Below, piece by piece: positions 38,684-48,336 of a stretch of DNA of 64,000 nucleotides (within the stretch, counting starts at the first letter, position 1; each line of letters opens with the position of its first letter). The translations under genes were made by a program, and so were the position numbers. The DNA comes from Terriglobia bacterium (GTDB lineage Bacteria; Acidobacteriota; Terriglobia; Bryobacterales; Bryobacteraceae): positions 1-64,000 of the forward strand of contig JAIQFN010000035.1 in assembly GCA_020073265.1 (NCBI GenBank), written 5' to 3'. The notes under the pieces were generated by a model. It did no database searches, was not told the origin of the DNA, and saw nothing but the letters and a program-made list of their open reading frames with translations.

Positions 38684-38688
38684 GCTTG

Positions 38689-38694
38689 CCTCCC
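38689..38694 (-). promoter_or_regulatory. Ribosome binding site that fixes the PEP-CTERM gene start
   Basis: On the minus strand GGGAGG lies five bases before the GTG at 38683. It supports the GTG start, as no ATG is available nearby. Confidence 0.6.
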
Positions 38695-38916
38695 GCTGCT
38701 GAGTCTCCGGAGAACGCGGCCACCCGGAACGGATTCCCATCCTGCCGCACGGACCACTACAGTATACTCCCAGGAGCTTCTTTGGACAGGGCCTTGCGCA
38801 AGTTGATCGAGAGGAATTGTACTAGTACTCAAGCGCCGACGGCGGTCTGGCCGATGTGCGGCCGCCGGGCTTGGGACCGCGTGTTAGACTGGGAATTCCG
38901 CGTCAAGGAACTCCAC

Positions 38917-39882
38917 ATGAAAGCTCTAGTTACTGCAACGCTCTTTTCCGGACTCTTGTGCGCGCAGCCTCCGCAACCGGTCCAAGTGACGCCGGGGACG
39001 CCGGCTGTCAAAGCGCCGCCCCAGGCCACTCCTGCCACTCCGCCTGCGCCGGCGGCGATCGCGCCCACCACCATCGTGATGGAAGCGAACGGAAAGAAGT
39101 ACACGGCCGCGGAAGTCGACCACTTGATCGCGCTCCTGCCTCCGCAATATCAGCAGCCCGCTCGCTCCCAGCCCCAGATGTTGACCACCTTGCTGGTGTA
39201 TCAGAAGCTGGCCGAGGATGCCGAAAAGGCCGGGCGCGATAAGGAGTCGCCGCTCAAGGAGCAGCTCGAGTTCAGCCGCCTGCAGCTTCTCGCCAACTCC
39301 GAGTTGACTCTGCAAGGCAACTCTTACATAGTCTCACCCGCCGACCAGGCAAAGTATTACAAAGACCATCCTGAAAAATTCCAGGAAGCCAAAGTCCGCG
39401 TGATTTACATCGCCTTCAATCCCACTCCCGGGAAAGCTGTTCCCGGAGACAAGCAGCTTCTCGGAGAAGCCGAGGCCAAGGTGAAAATCGTCGACCTGCG
39501 CAGCCAGATCGTGGCCGGCGCCGATTTCGGCAAACTGGCGCGGGAAAATTCCGACGACGCCACTTCGGCGCCCAAGGACGGAGATTTCGGCACCATCAAG
39601 CACAGCAGCCCTTATCCGGACGCGATCAAGAACGCCGTGTTCGCGCTCAAGCCGGGAGAGCTAAGCCAGCCGATCAAGGAGCGCAACGGCTTCTATCTCA
39701 TTCGCCTCGACGCGATGCAAACGCAATCTTACGACGAAGTAAACCCGGACATCGCCAAAGAACTGCGGCAGGAACATTTCAATGAATGGACCAAGGCGTT
39801 GCAGACGCAATTCGGGGTGAAAGTGGAAAACCCGGGCTATTTCAGGCCCCAGGCTCCCCCTCAATTGCAACAAGTCCGTTGA
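38917..39882 (+). CDS. Extracytoplasmic PpiC-type (parvulin) peptidyl-prolyl isomerase
   Basis: The 321-residue protein has a signal peptide (MKALVTATLFSGLLC), a Pro/Ala/Thr-rich linker, a SurA-like N-terminal helical part (VMEANGKKYTAAEVDHLIAL) and a rotamase domain: ARENSDDATSAPKDGDFGTI then SPYPDAIKNAVFALKPGELS and ERNGFYLIRLD. It likely isomerises prolyl bonds in exported proteins. AAGGAA lies eight bases before the ATG. The next gene starts on a TTG overlapping this stop (TTGA). Confidence 0.88.
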   Translation: MKALVTATLFSGLLCAQPPQPVQVTPGTPAVKAPPQATPATPPAPAAIAPTTIVMEANGKKYTAAEVDHLIALLPPQYQQPARSQPQMLTTLLVYQKLAEDAEKAGRDKESPLKEQLEFSRLQLLANSELTLQGNSYIVSPADQAKYYKDHPEKFQEAKVRVIYIAFNPTPGKAVPGDKQLLGEAEAKVKIVDLRSQIVAGADFGKLARENSDDATSAPKDGDFGTIKHSSPYPDAIKNAVFALKPGELSQPIKERNGFYLIRLDAMQTQSYDEVNPDIAKELRQEHFNEWTKALQTQFGVKVENPGYFRPQAPPQLQQVR

Positions 39883-40433
39883 AGCTGCGCGGAGTTTCAA
39901 GCCTGCCCAAGCGGCTGCCACCGCTCGAAGGCCGCGCCGTTCGCGTCCGCTTCTTGCCGGAGCTCAGTGCCGGCAGCCGGAAACTTTACTCGCGACAGCG
40001 CTACGGCCAGCCGGTCTACGCCGGGACCTTCATCCGCAAGCGGCAGATCGTCCTGGACCGCGAACTGCAGCGCCGGCCGAAAGAATTGGCGCGCATTCTG
40101 GTGCACGAGCTGTTTCATTTCGTCTGGGTGCGGTTAGGAAATCCGGTTCGACGTTCGTACCACGCTGTACTGCTGCGCGAATGGAAGCAGCATGCGCGCG
40201 GGGAGCTGGGTTGGTCGGCGGAGTTGCGGAAAGCGCGTCTGCCCCGTCATCTGAGGTCTGACGCCAGCCGGGCGAAATGGCGCGACTATGCCTGCGAGAG
40301 TTTTTGCGACTCGGCCGCCTGGCTCTATTCCGGCGTCCTCCGTCACCAGGAGTTCACGCTCGCCGAGCGCCACCGCCAGCGCCGCGCCGCCTGGTTTCGC
40401 CAGACCTTTGGAAAGGCCGGAATACCGATATAA
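39879..40433 (+). CDS. Small protein with HExxH zinc-binding motif
   Basis: The 184-residue protein starts at a TTG that overlaps the stop of the isomerase gene. ILVHELFHFVW gives HELFH at residues 76-80, a zincin-type metal site. There is no signal peptide and it is strongly basic, with many Arg in the C-terminal part (RHLRSDASRAKWRDYACESF). An SprT-like or minimal gluzincin protease is possible, but no third ligand can be assigned. If the true start were further upstream (ATG at 39786) the residues would overlap the isomerase gene in another frame. It ends in the TAATG of the next gene. Confidence 0.7.
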   Translation: MKLRGVSSLPKRLPPLEGRAVRVRFLPELSAGSRKLYSRQRYGQPVYAGTFIRKRQIVLDRELQRRPKELARILVHELFHFVWVRLGNPVRRSYHAVLLREWKQHARGELGWSAELRKARLPRHLRSDASRAKWRDYACESFCDSAAWLYSGVLRHQEFTLAERHRQRRAAWFRQTFGKAGIPI

Positions 40434-41053
40434 TGAATCAGGAGATGCCTGTGCCTAAGACAGTCTCACCCGCGGCCCTCGCGGCTTTCTTGGCTGCCGT
40501 CGTCCTGTCGCTGGCTTGTACGCACGAGGCCACTGTCAAAGCCGCCGTGAAGGCCGACAAGGATCGCAAAGCGGCCCCCAACTTCACGCTGGCCGACGTC
40601 AATGGACAGAAGGTCCAGCTTTCAGACTACAAAGGCAAGGTGGTGCTGCTGGACTTCTGGGCCACCTGGTGCGGCCCCTGCAAGGTTGAGATTCCCTGGT
40701 TCATGGAATTCGAGCAGACCTACAAGAACAAAGGCTTTGCGGTGCTGGGAGTCTCCATGGACGACGACGGCTGGACGGTGGTCAAGCCCTATCTCCAGCA
40801 GCTCAAGGTGAATTACCGGATCGTGCTGGGCAACGACAAGGTGGGCGAGCTGTACGGCGGCGTCGACTCGCTGCCTACCACGTTCTTAATCGACCGCCAG
40901 GGCAAGATCGCTGCAACGCACGTCGGTCTCGCGGGAGGAAAGGATGACTTCAAGAATGAGATCGTCAATCTGCTCGGGCCTGCCGAGGCGCCCCACGCCG
41001 GTCTTCTTCCTCCTTCTCGCGGCGCCCTGGCTTTCTTCACTCGCGCAAACTAA
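40433..41053 (+). CDS. TlpA-like thioredoxin, probably membrane-anchored
   Basis: The protein of about 206 residues has an N-terminal hydrophobic segment (SPAALAAFLAAVVLSLAC) that could be a lipoprotein signal with Cys in LSLACTH. A redoxin domain follows with active site WATWCGPCKVEI (CxxC). It reads like TlpA/ResA, a periplasmic disulfide reductase for cytochrome maturation or general redox. The ATG at 40433 is in TAATG; a GTG at 40451 has AGGAG six bases before it and may be the real start. The last ~36 codons overlap the next gene by 110 bases in another frame. Confidence 0.85.
   Translation: MNQEMPVPKTVSPAALAAFLAAVVLSLACTHEATVKAAVKADKDRKAAPNFTLADVNGQKVQLSDYKGKVVLLDFWATWCGPCKVEIPWFMEFEQTYKNKGFAVLGVSMDDDGWTVVKPYLQQLKVNYRIVLGNDKVGELYGGVDSLPTTFLIDRQGKIAATHVGLAGGKDDFKNEIVNLLGPAEAPHAGLLPPSRGALAFFTRAN
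40933..40938 (+). promoter_or_regulatory. Strong ribosome binding site for the DsbD-alpha-like gene
   Basis: GGGAGG lies five bases before the ATG at 40944, inside the TlpA-like coding sequence. It supports the long overlap as genuine and not a mis-chosen start. Confidence 0.6.
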
Positions 41054-41453
41054 CGGAGTACTCAACATCGCGCCGCCTGAACGGTTGACCATCAAGCGCG
41101 GCGGCACGGCGGAGTTGAAGCTCAAGGCAGCTTTACAGCCGGGCTTCCACGTCAACAGCAATTCGCCCAACGATGAATTTCTCATTCCGTTGAAACTCAC
41201 CTGGGCCAAGGAGCCGATCGAGGCCGAGCAGGTCGTCTTTCCGAAGCCGCAGTTGGAGAAATATGATTTTTCCCAGAACCCGGTATCGGTATTCAGTGGG
41301 AACTTCGAAATCGTGACGCGTTTCAAGGCGCCGGTCTCGGCCCGGCCCGGTCTAGTTGTCATGACGGGCAAGCTTCGCTACCAGGCCTGTAACAACAAGG
41401 AGTGTCTGCAGCCGCGCAACCTCGACCTGCGCTTCACCGCGGACATCCAGTAG
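40944..41453 (+). CDS. Stand-alone DsbD alpha-domain-like protein
   Basis: A 169-residue exported protein (signal peptide around TPVFFLLLAAPWLSSLAQ). It resembles the N-terminal periplasmic domain of thiol:disulfide interchange protein DsbD: GTAELKLKAALQPGFHVNSN and the C-terminal RYQACNNKECLQPRNL, with the two cysteines where the DsbD alpha domain has its redox pair. The membrane and thioredoxin domains of DsbD are absent. The preceding gene is a TlpA-like thioredoxin in overlap, so the two may form a small electron relay; which membrane reductase feeds them is not shown. Confidence 0.82.
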   Translation: MTSRMRSSICSGLPRRPTPVFFLLLAAPWLSSLAQTNGVLNIAPPERLTIKRGGTAELKLKAALQPGFHVNSNSPNDEFLIPLKLTWAKEPIEAEQVVFPKPQLEKYDFSQNPVSVFSGNFEIVTRFKAPVSARPGLVVMTGKLRYQACNNKECLQPRNLDLRFTADIQ

Positions 41454-41456
41454 CGA

Positions 41457-42089
41457 TCACTCCGGCAGCAGGAACGATTTCAACACGAATCCGAGCATCT
41501 GCTGCACCTGTTCCGGCTTGAAATCGGCGGGAAACCCTAGCCGCTCGGCCAGGAAACGATCGCGCAGCATCCCTTCCAGCATCCCCATCAGGGCCGAGCG
41601 AATCGCATGCACATTCAGTTCGGGGCGCAGCATGTGCTTGGCGCTCATCTCGTTCAGCACGCCATCCGCCAGCCGCACGAAGCTGAGGAACCCTTCGGTG
41701 AGCGCCACCATCTGGCCTTCCCTCCGAATCCTACGACCCTCAAGCAGCATCAGAAGCTTCAATTCCGGATCCCGATCGAGCGACTGCAGCACGCATCCCG
41801 ACATGATTTGCAGCTTTTCGAGCGGCGATGCTACGTCTTGAATTGCGGCTCGAGATTGCTCGGTGATTTGGGTCCAGCCTTCGATAAAGATGGCCTCCAG
41901 CAGACCGGCCTTGCTTCCGAAGTGCTTCATGAGTTGCGATTCGCTGGTGCCCGCCTGGCGAGCGATGGCCGAAGTGCTGGTGTGCTCGAATCCGCGATTC
42001 GCGAAAAGCGTCTTGCCGACCCGGAGGATGCGCTGGTGAGTGGAACCCGGCCCGGTGCGTGAGGGGTCGGTTGAGGGTACTGCCGACAT
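41457..42089 (-). CDS. TetR/AcrR-family transcriptional regulator
   Basis: The protein has an N-terminal helix-turn-helix (ILRVGKTLFANRGFEHTSTS, AIARQAGTSESQLMKHFGSK) and a ligand/dimer domain (LEGRRIRREGQMVALTEGFL). It is about 210 residues from the ATG at 42089; a GTG two codons upstream is also possible. The target is unknown; the nearest other genes are the DsbD-alpha protein (convergent) and the secreted protein at 42247 (divergent). A TGC-TATACT promoter lies 6 bases ahead of the start. Confidence 0.9.
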   Translation of the reverse strand: MSAVPSTDPSRTGPGSTHQRILRVGKTLFANRGFEHTSTSAIARQAGTSESQLMKHFGSKAGLLEAIFIEGWTQITEQSRAAIQDVASPLEKLQIMSGCVLQSLDRDPELKLLMLLEGRRIRREGQMVALTEGFLSFVRLADGVLNEMSAKHMLRPELNVHAIRSALMGMLEGMLRDRFLAERLGFPADFKPEQVQQMLGFVLKSFLLPE

Positions 42090-42095
42090 CGACAC

Positions 42096-42104
42096 AGTAT
42101 AGCA
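42096..42104 (-). promoter_or_regulatory. Extended -10 promoter of the TetR gene
   Basis: On the minus strand TGCTATACT (42104-42096) is an extended -10. It ends six bases before the ATG at 42089, implying a transcript with almost no leader. Confidence 0.45.
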
Positions 42105-42246
42105 CAGGGCATCTGCATAGTAGCGCTGCTATTCCGTAACTCTAGATAAGCACCACCGTAACAAGGTGCTCGGCTTCGGCAGCGCCGCTTCGCCGTTGAC
42201 AGCAGCCGGGCTTGAATGTAGGATCGGAGTCGGCTGGTTCATTCCT

Positions 42247-43206
42247 GTGAACGCTTTGGTTACATTAACCGCTGCGGCGCTGATGGCCGTCGCGCCCGCT
42301 TTTTGCCAGAGCTGGAGTCCTCCGCGCGCGCCGGACGGCCACCCGGACCTCCAAGGCATCTGGACCAACTCCACTCTGACGCCGCTGGAACGCCCCGCCG
42401 AGTTTGAAGGCAAACCGGTTCTGTCAGAAGCGGAAGCCGCAGTCTATGAAAAGCGACTCCTAGAGCAGGGCAATCGCGACCGACGCGACGGAGGCGCGGA
42501 GGCTGACGTTGGCCGCGCGTACAACGAGCTTTTCTTCGAACGCGGCGACCAACTGGCGCGCATCGACAACACCATTCGCACCGCGCTGATCGTGGACCCG
42601 CCGGACGGGCGAGTCCCCGCGCTGACGCCGGAAGCGCAGAAGCGATTGCAAGCCGCCCGCAACCAGGCGCGTTTGCATCCCGCCGACGGCCCGGAGAACC
42701 GGTCCCTGCAGGAGCGCTGTCTTTTCTGGGGGACGACGGGGCCGCCCATGCTGCCCGGTCCCTACAACAACACCTATCAGATCTACCAGACGCGCGGCTA
42801 CGTGATGATTCTCAGCGAGATGATCCACGAGGCGCGCATCGTTCCGTTGGACGGGCGTCCGCACGCCGCGGACGCGATCCGCAAATGGACCGGCGATGCG
42901 ATCGGCCATTGGGAAGGCGACACGCTGGTGGTGGACTCAACCAACTTCACCGGCAAGACGGGTTTCCGCGGATCGGACGAGCATCTGCACGTGATCAAGC
43001 GCTTCACGCGCACCGGCCCCAACACGATTCTCTATCGCTTCACCATCGACGACCCGACTACGTTCAGCAAGCCCTGGACCGCCGAGCTCCCGCTCCGCGC
43101 GACCGCGGGGCCGATCTACGAGTACGCCTGTCACGAGGGGAACTACGCGCTGGTGGATATCCTGACAGGCGCGCGCGCCGACGAAGCTAAGAAACCCGCG
43201 AAGTAG
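42247..43206 (+). CDS. Secreted protein of an acidobacterial family, unknown function
   Basis: The 319-residue protein starts at a GTG (42247). It has a signal peptide (VNALVTLTAAALMAVAPAFC) and then the recurring family opening SWSPPRAPDGHPDLQGIWTN, seen in many secreted acidobacterial proteins of unknown function. The rest is a beta-rich domain with GYVMILSEMIHEARIVPLDG, WTGDAIGHWEGDTLVVDSTN and FTRTGPNTILYRFTIDDPT. Paralogues are usually numerous. An upstream in-frame ATG at 42166 would precede the signal peptide and lacks a hydrophobic start. Confidence 0.75.
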   Translation: MNALVTLTAAALMAVAPAFCQSWSPPRAPDGHPDLQGIWTNSTLTPLERPAEFEGKPVLSEAEAAVYEKRLLEQGNRDRRDGGAEADVGRAYNELFFERGDQLARIDNTIRTALIVDPPDGRVPALTPEAQKRLQAARNQARLHPADGPENRSLQERCLFWGTTGPPMLPGPYNNTYQIYQTRGYVMILSEMIHEARIVPLDGRPHAADAIRKWTGDAIGHWEGDTLVVDSTNFTGKTGFRGSDEHLHVIKRFTRTGPNTILYRFTIDDPTTFSKPWTAELPLRATAGPIYEYACHEGNYALVDILTGARADEAKKPAK

Positions 43207-43275
43207 AGGAAGTCGCGAGACCGCGTCCACACCGGAGGCGGCATCAGTTCCCGGCGTCCGTCCATAATAAAAGCG

Positions 43276-45546
43276 ATGAATATCCGCAAGGAAGATGTTC
43301 TGGAGTACCATTCCGCCGCGCCTGCCGGAAAAATTTCGATCACGCCGACCAAGCCGTGTCACACGCAACGCGATCTCAGCCTGGCCTACACGCCGGGCGT
43401 GGCGATCCCATGTCTGGAAATTGAGCGCGAGCCCGCTCTGGCTTACCGCTATACGGCCAAGGGCAATCTGGTCGGGGTGGTGACCAACGGCACGTCGGTG
43501 CTGGGCTTGGGAAACATCGGGCCGCTGGCGGGCAAGCCGGTGATGGAGGGCAAGGGCGTCTTGTTCAAGCGCTTCGCCGACATCGATGTGTTCGATCTGG
43601 AACTGGACGCCAGCGATCCTCAGGATTTGATTCGCGCCTGCCAGATGCTGGAGCCGACCTTCGGCGCCATCAATCTCGAGGACGTCAAGGCGCCGGACTG
43701 CTTCGTGGTGGAAGAAGAGCTGCGCCGAACCATGCGCATTCCCGTGTTTCACGACGATCAGCATGGAACGGCGATCATCGTCGGAGCGGCCTTGCTGAAC
43801 GCGCTGATCCTGGTGCATAAGAACATCGCTGACGTGATCGCGGTGTGTAATGGCGCGGGCGCCGCGTCGCTGGCCTGCGCCGAACACGCCATCCAGCTCG
43901 GAATGAAGCGCGAGAACATCATCATGTGCGACATCGAGGGCGTGGTGTATGAGGGGCGCACGGCCGAAATGAATCCCTACAAGGCGCGCTTCGCTCGAAA
44001 GACCTCCATGCGAACCTTGGCGGACGCCATGCCCGGGGCCGACGTTTTCATCGGGCTCTCAGTAGGGAACTGCGTGACGCCCGAGATGCTGCTGTCGATG
44101 GCCGCGCGTCCGATCGTGTTCGCGCTGGCCAATCCCGACCCCGAGGTTCCCTACGACGTGGTGGTCAAGACGCGCCCGGACGCCATCGTGGCCACCGGCC
44201 GCTCGGATTTCCCGAACCAGGTGAATAATCTGCTGGGCTTTCCGTTCATCTTTCGCGGCGCGCTGGATGTTCGCGCCACCACCATCAATGACGCGATGAA
44301 AATGGCGGCCACCCACGCGCTGGCCGAACTGGCGCGCGAGGAAGTGCCGGATTCGGTCAGCCGCTCGTATGGCATGCAGCGCCTGGAGTTCGGGCCGCAA
44401 TACATCATTCCCAAGCCATTCGACCCGCGCGTTTTGATCCGCGAGTCTTCCGCGGTGGCCAAAGCCGCCATGGACACCGGAGTAGCGCAGGAACACGTGG
44501 ATCTGGACGAATACCGCGAGCAACTGGAGCGCCGCTTGAGCAAGGTGCACGGCGTGATGCGGATCATGATTCACAAGGCGCAGCAGCAACCCAAGCGCGT
44601 GGTGTTCCCGGAAGGCGAGGAGAACAAGATCCTTCGCGCGGCTCAGATTCTGATCGACGAGCAGGTGGCGCTGCCGATTCTGCTGGGCCGGGAAACGATT
44701 ATCCGCGAGCGCATGGCCAATCTTCGTATCACGCTTGATTCGGCCGTGATCGTCGATCCCGCCCGTTCGCCGCGGCTCGGCCAGTACGCCGAAGAGCTGT
44801 ACCGCCTGCGGCAGCGCAAAGGCATCACCCGCAGCGAAGCCGATGAGCTGATTCTCAGCCGCAACTATTTCGGCTCCATCATGGTTTCGATGGGCGATGC
44901 GGACGCGCTGGTGGGCGGCATCAGCATGCACTATCCCGAGACGATCCGTCCGGGGCTGGAGGTGATCCCGCTGCGCGCGGGGCTGCGCCGAGTCTCGGGC
45001 CTGTACCTGATGATCACGCAGCAGGGCATCTACTTCTTCGCCGACGCGACCGTGAACATCGATCCCAGCGCCGAAGACCTGGCCGAGATCGCGATCTCGG
45101 CGGCGGAAACAGCCGAGCGCTTCAACGTCAAGCCGCGCGTGGCGCTGCTTTCGTTCTCGAATTTCGGCAGCACGCGCCATCCGCTGGCCGACAAGGTCCG
45201 CCGCGCGGTGGCGTTGATCAAGCAGCGCGCGCCGGCCTTGATGGTGGACGGCGAAATGCAAGTCGACACGGCGATCGCGCCCGAGATCATCGAACAGACT
45301 TACCCATTCAGCTCGCTCAAAGGCGGCGCCAACGTGCTGATCTTTCCGAATCTCGAAGCCGGCAACGTGGCCTACAAGCTGCTGGCGAAGCTGGGCGGCG
45401 CCGAAGCGGTGGGTCCGATTTTGATGGGACTTTCAAAGCCCGTGCACGTGTTGCAGCGCGGAGCCGAAGTCAACGAAATCGTGAACGTGGCCGCCATCGC
45501 GGTGGTGGATGCGCAGGAGGCCGAGCGGCGGGCGATCGCCGGCTAG
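43276..45546 (+). CDS. maeB: NADP-type malic enzyme fused to phosphotransacetylase-like domain
   Basis: The 756-residue protein has the malic enzyme half with [39 protein letters not shown] (Rossmann), and [15 protein letters not shown]. From about residue 430 a phosphate acetyl/butyryltransferase-like domain follows ([40 protein letters not shown]). MaeB decarboxylates malate to pyruvate with NADP; the PTA part is regulatory and does not supply acetyltransferase activity in known MaeB. The stop shares its bases with the stop of the convergent gene. Confidence 0.96.
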   Translation: MNIRKEDVLEYHSAAPAGKISITPTKPCHTQRDLSLAYTPGVAIPCLEIEREPALAYRYTAKGNLVGVVTNGTSVLGLGNIGPLAGKPVMEGKGVLFKRFADIDVFDLELDASDPQDLIRACQMLEPTFGAINLEDVKAPDCFVVEEELRRTMRIPVFHDDQHGTAIIVGAALLNALILVHKNIADVIAVCNGAGAASLACAEHAIQLGMKRENIIMCDIEGVVYEGRTAEMNPYKARFARKTSMRTLADAMPGADVFIGLSVGNCVTPEMLLSMAARPIVFALANPDPEVPYDVVVKTRPDAIVATGRSDFPNQVNNLLGFPFIFRGALDVRATTINDAMKMAATHALAELAREEVPDSVSRSYGMQRLEFGPQYIIPKPFDPRVLIRESSAVAKAAMDTGVAQEHVDLDEYREQLERRLSKVHGVMRIMIHKAQQQPKRVVFPEGEENKILRAAQILIDEQVALPILLGRETIIRERMANLRITLDSAVIVDPARSPRLGQYAEELYRLRQRKGITRSEADELILSRNYFGSIMVSMGDADALVGGISMHYPETIRPGLEVIPLRAGLRRVSGLYLMITQQGIYFFADATVNIDPSAEDLAEIAISAAETAERFNVKPRVALLSFSNFGSTRHPLADKVRRAVALIKQRAPALMVDGEMQVDTAIAPEIIEQTYPFSSLKGGANVLIFPNLEAGNVAYKLLAKLGGAEAVGPILMGLSKPVHVLQRGAEVNEIVNVAAIAVVDAQEAERRAIAG

Positions 45547-46535
45547 TAGGCAAGATTCGCGCCGAAATCCGGAGTGCTGCCGGCGTTTATCTGGTTGGCC
45601 CAGTCCTGTAGCCTGCCCCGGTCCATCTTCCAGAACGACCGGCATAGCTCGAAAAATTCCAACACCGCCTGACGGTCGCCGGCTTCCAGCAGATCCTTGG
45701 CGAGCGACATGTTGGGACCGAAGGAATTCAGTTGTGGCGATCCGGAGGTCTTGCCGGCCGCGAGCAAATGCGACCGCGCCTGGTCCTTGTCGCCGCGTCG
45801 CAGGGCGACCTGGCCGAGCACCATGTTGCCGAAGAAGATCGCGTTGCCGTAGTTGCAATTCTTCGGGTCGTTGGCGGATTGGAGCAGCTCTTGCGCGTAG
45901 GATGCGGCATTGTCCAGAGCCCCGGCCTTCACCGCCTGCTTCGCTACGGAAGCAAGCAGGTTGTAGCGGCTGGCGCCGGTGAGCACGGCCAGGTCCTGTT
46001 TTATCTGGGTGTAGGCGTCGGCCGTATCCACAGGCATGGTCGTCCGGGAATTGGATCGAAGCGCCAGGATGGGGATGCGATACGAACGCCAGGCTGCATT
46101 CTTCGGCTCCAGGAGGATCGCGCGGTCCAGCGCTTGAACTCCTAGCGTGCGCGCGTCTGAGTACTGCACTCGGTCGCGGGCCTGCTTGAGAACCTCGTAA
46201 CCCTGCACCTGAAAGCTGAAATCCCAAAGCGCGTGTCCACCCTCGGCCACGACGCCCGCCAGCGACGAGGTGCTCAGCATTTCCCGCGAATGCTGGGCGA
46301 AGCTGCTCGCAGCCTTGGACGCATCGACGCCCTCGACCGTGTTGTACGTTCCGAGCGCGGTGATGCCGAGGATGAAGGCCGCGTAGTTTTGGCCCAGGAG
46401 TTTCTGGGACTGGCGGTCTTCGGGGTGCTGCGCGACCTTGTTCTCGAGTTCCTGGATCTGATCCTGGCTCAGAATGGAGACGGACTGCGCCCAGGAACCG
46501 GCAGCGAAAGCGACTGTCAAAAGCAGCCGTCGCAT
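45543..46535 (-). CDS. Secreted TPR-like protein
   Basis: The 330-residue protein starts MRRLLLTVAFAAGSWAQ, a signal peptide, and continues with helical repeat-type sequence (QIQELENKVAQHPEDRQSQK, GVQALDRAILLEPKNAAWRS, AASYAQELLQSANDPKN, GQVALRRGDKDQARSHLLAA). TPR-like repeats of the periplasm often scaffold complexes. It starts one base after the stop of the DHA2 exporter gene, so it is probably its operon partner. Its stop (TAG) and maeB's TAG share the palindromic CTAG. Confidence 0.75.
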   Translation of the reverse strand: MRRLLLTVAFAAGSWAQSVSILSQDQIQELENKVAQHPEDRQSQKLLGQNYAAFILGITALGTYNTVEGVDASKAASSFAQHSREMLSTSSLAGVVAEGGHALWDFSFQVQGYEVLKQARDRVQYSDARTLGVQALDRAILLEPKNAAWRSYRIPILALRSNSRTTMPVDTADAYTQIKQDLAVLTGASRYNLLASVAKQAVKAGALDNAASYAQELLQSANDPKNCNYGNAIFFGNMVLGQVALRRGDKDQARSHLLAAGKTSGSPQLNSFGPNMSLAKDLLEAGDRQAVLEFFELCRSFWKMDRGRLQDWANQINAGSTPDFGANLAY

Positions 46536-46536
46536 G

Positions 46537-48150
46537 CTACACCTCGGCGGCAACACTGGCGTGATGCTTCTTCCGCAGAGGGACCTCGCGCAGGAAGAGG
46601 TTCACCGCCACCGCCACCACCATCAGAACGGATCCGATGACAAAAATATGGTGAAGTCCTGCGAGCAATGCCTCTCTGACGTTGCCGAGCAAGTGCCGTA
46701 TCAGAAGCAGGTCGGCAGGTTGCATGCCCGACGCTTTGCCGAGCGAGGCCTGCCGCAGTTGCAGAGGATTGTTCAGGAGCGCCAGCACGCGTGGCGGTGT
46801 GCCCGCCGGGACGTTGCGAGCAAAGTTGGCGTGATAGTTCCGCAGCAGGATCGAGCCGTAGGTTGCGACCCCGACCGTTCCGCCAATCGACCGGAAGAAT
46901 TGGCTGGAAGCGGTGGCCGATCCCATGTGAGCCGGAGGAGCCACGTTTTGCACCGCCAGCGTGTAGACCGGCATCACCGATCCCATTCCGAGACCGGCAA
47001 TGATCATGTTACGAATCACTTCCCACTGGGCCGTGTTTCCGTCCATGGCAGCCATGAGAAAAATTCCGACGGTCGCGAGCGATGCGCCTGTCAGGGCTAC
47101 GATCCGGTAGCGTCCTGTCCGGCCGATGATATTTCCAGCCGTTGCGCTGGCCACGACAAATCCGAGCATCATCGGGGTCAACAGCGAACCGGACCGGGTC
47201 GCCGTGACACCCAGCACGCCCTGCATGAAAAGCGGAATGTATATGATCACGCCGAACATGCTGACACCCAGCAGAAACACGGCCAGGGTGGCGACGGCGA
47301 TGATCGGATTTTTAAAGAGCGACAGAGGAATCACCGGTTCGATGGCGCGCGTCTCGGCCAGCAGGAATGAGACCAACATGACCGCCGCTACAACCAGCAA
47401 GGACACCACGCGCTCGGATCCCCAGCCGTAGTCGGTCACCCAGGTGAGCGCCAGCAGCAGCGGAACCAGACATCCGGCCAGCGAGAACACGCCCCACCAG
47501 TCGATCCTGCGCTGGATGCCGTGCGGACGGAAGTAGGGAAACTCCACCAGGATGGCCGTGGCCGCGATGATACCCACCGGCAGGTTGACGTAAAAGGTCC
47601 AGCGCCAGGAGAATTGATCGGTGATCCAGCCGCCCAGCGTGGGGCCGAAGATGGACGCCAGGCCGAATACGCTGGCGAACAGCCCTTGATACTTGGCGCG
47701 CTGAGCGGGCGGGAAGATGTCGCCGATGATGGTGAACAGCAGCCCCATGGCGATGCCGGCGCCGAGTCCTTGCAAGCCGCGAAAGGCGATGAGCTGCGAC
47801 ATTCCGTCGCCGGGGAACCAGCGAAACTCGCCTGCGGCGCCGCAAAACGCGGAGGCCGTCACGAACAGGATGTTGCCGGTTAGGAAAAACCATTTTCGGC
47901 CGTAGATGTCGCTCAGTTTGGCGAAAATCGGGACCGCGATGGTGGAGGTCAGCAGATAAGCGGTGGTGACCCAGGGATAGCGGTCGAAGCCGTTCAGGGA
48001 CGCAATGATGCGCGGCTCCGACGTGCCTACGATGGTCTGATCGAGCGCCGCCAGCAGGAGCGTCAGCACCAGGCCGGTCAAGGTTCCAGCCAGCTGTCGC
48101 CGGGTAAGATTGTGAAGGCCGGATCGAGGTACCGCGGTTGCGGTGGACAT
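46537..48150 (-). CDS. DHA2-family (EmrB/QacA-like) multidrug exporter
   Basis: This 537-residue inner-membrane transporter has about 14 helices. Family motifs include the helix-1 LDQTIVGTSEPRI, the loop-2 AKLSDIYGRKWFFLTGN and the antiporter motif GLASIFGPTLGGWITDQFSW. It expels drugs or metabolites using the proton gradient. It is divergent from the uncharacterised gene at 48337 and has no regulator next to it. Confidence 0.92.
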   Translation of the reverse strand: MSTATAVPRSGLHNLTRRQLAGTLTGLVLTLLLAALDQTIVGTSEPRIIASLNGFDRYPWVTTAYLLTSTIAVPIFAKLSDIYGRKWFFLTGNILFVTASAFCGAAGEFRWFPGDGMSQLIAFRGLQGLGAGIAMGLLFTIIGDIFPPAQRAKYQGLFASVFGLASIFGPTLGGWITDQFSWRWTFYVNLPVGIIAATAILVEFPYFRPHGIQRRIDWWGVFSLAGCLVPLLLALTWVTDYGWGSERVVSLLVVAAVMLVSFLLAETRAIEPVIPLSLFKNPIIAVATLAVFLLGVSMFGVIIYIPLFMQGVLGVTATRSGSLLTPMMLGFVVASATAGNIIGRTGRYRIVALTGASLATVGIFLMAAMDGNTAQWEVIRNMIIAGLGMGSVMPVYTLAVQNVAPPAHMGSATASSQFFRSIGGTVGVATYGSILLRNYHANFARNVPAGTPPRVLALLNNPLQLRQASLGKASGMQPADLLLIRHLLGNVREALLAGLHHIFVIGSVLMVVAVAVNLFLREVPLRKKHHASVAAEV

Positions 48151-48336
48151 CTACCTATTTTAGACCATCGGGATCGCAGAAACCCCGGGGACCGGTCCAA
48201 GCCGGCTTCGCGCCCGTTTCCGGGTAGAAAACGCGCGGAAGCCGGCCGGATTCGCCGTGCGGTCTTTGGAAATCGCAATCCCCGTCCCGTCGGCGGTCCT
48301 TAATGTATACACCAGACCGCGCCGGACAGACAAGTC

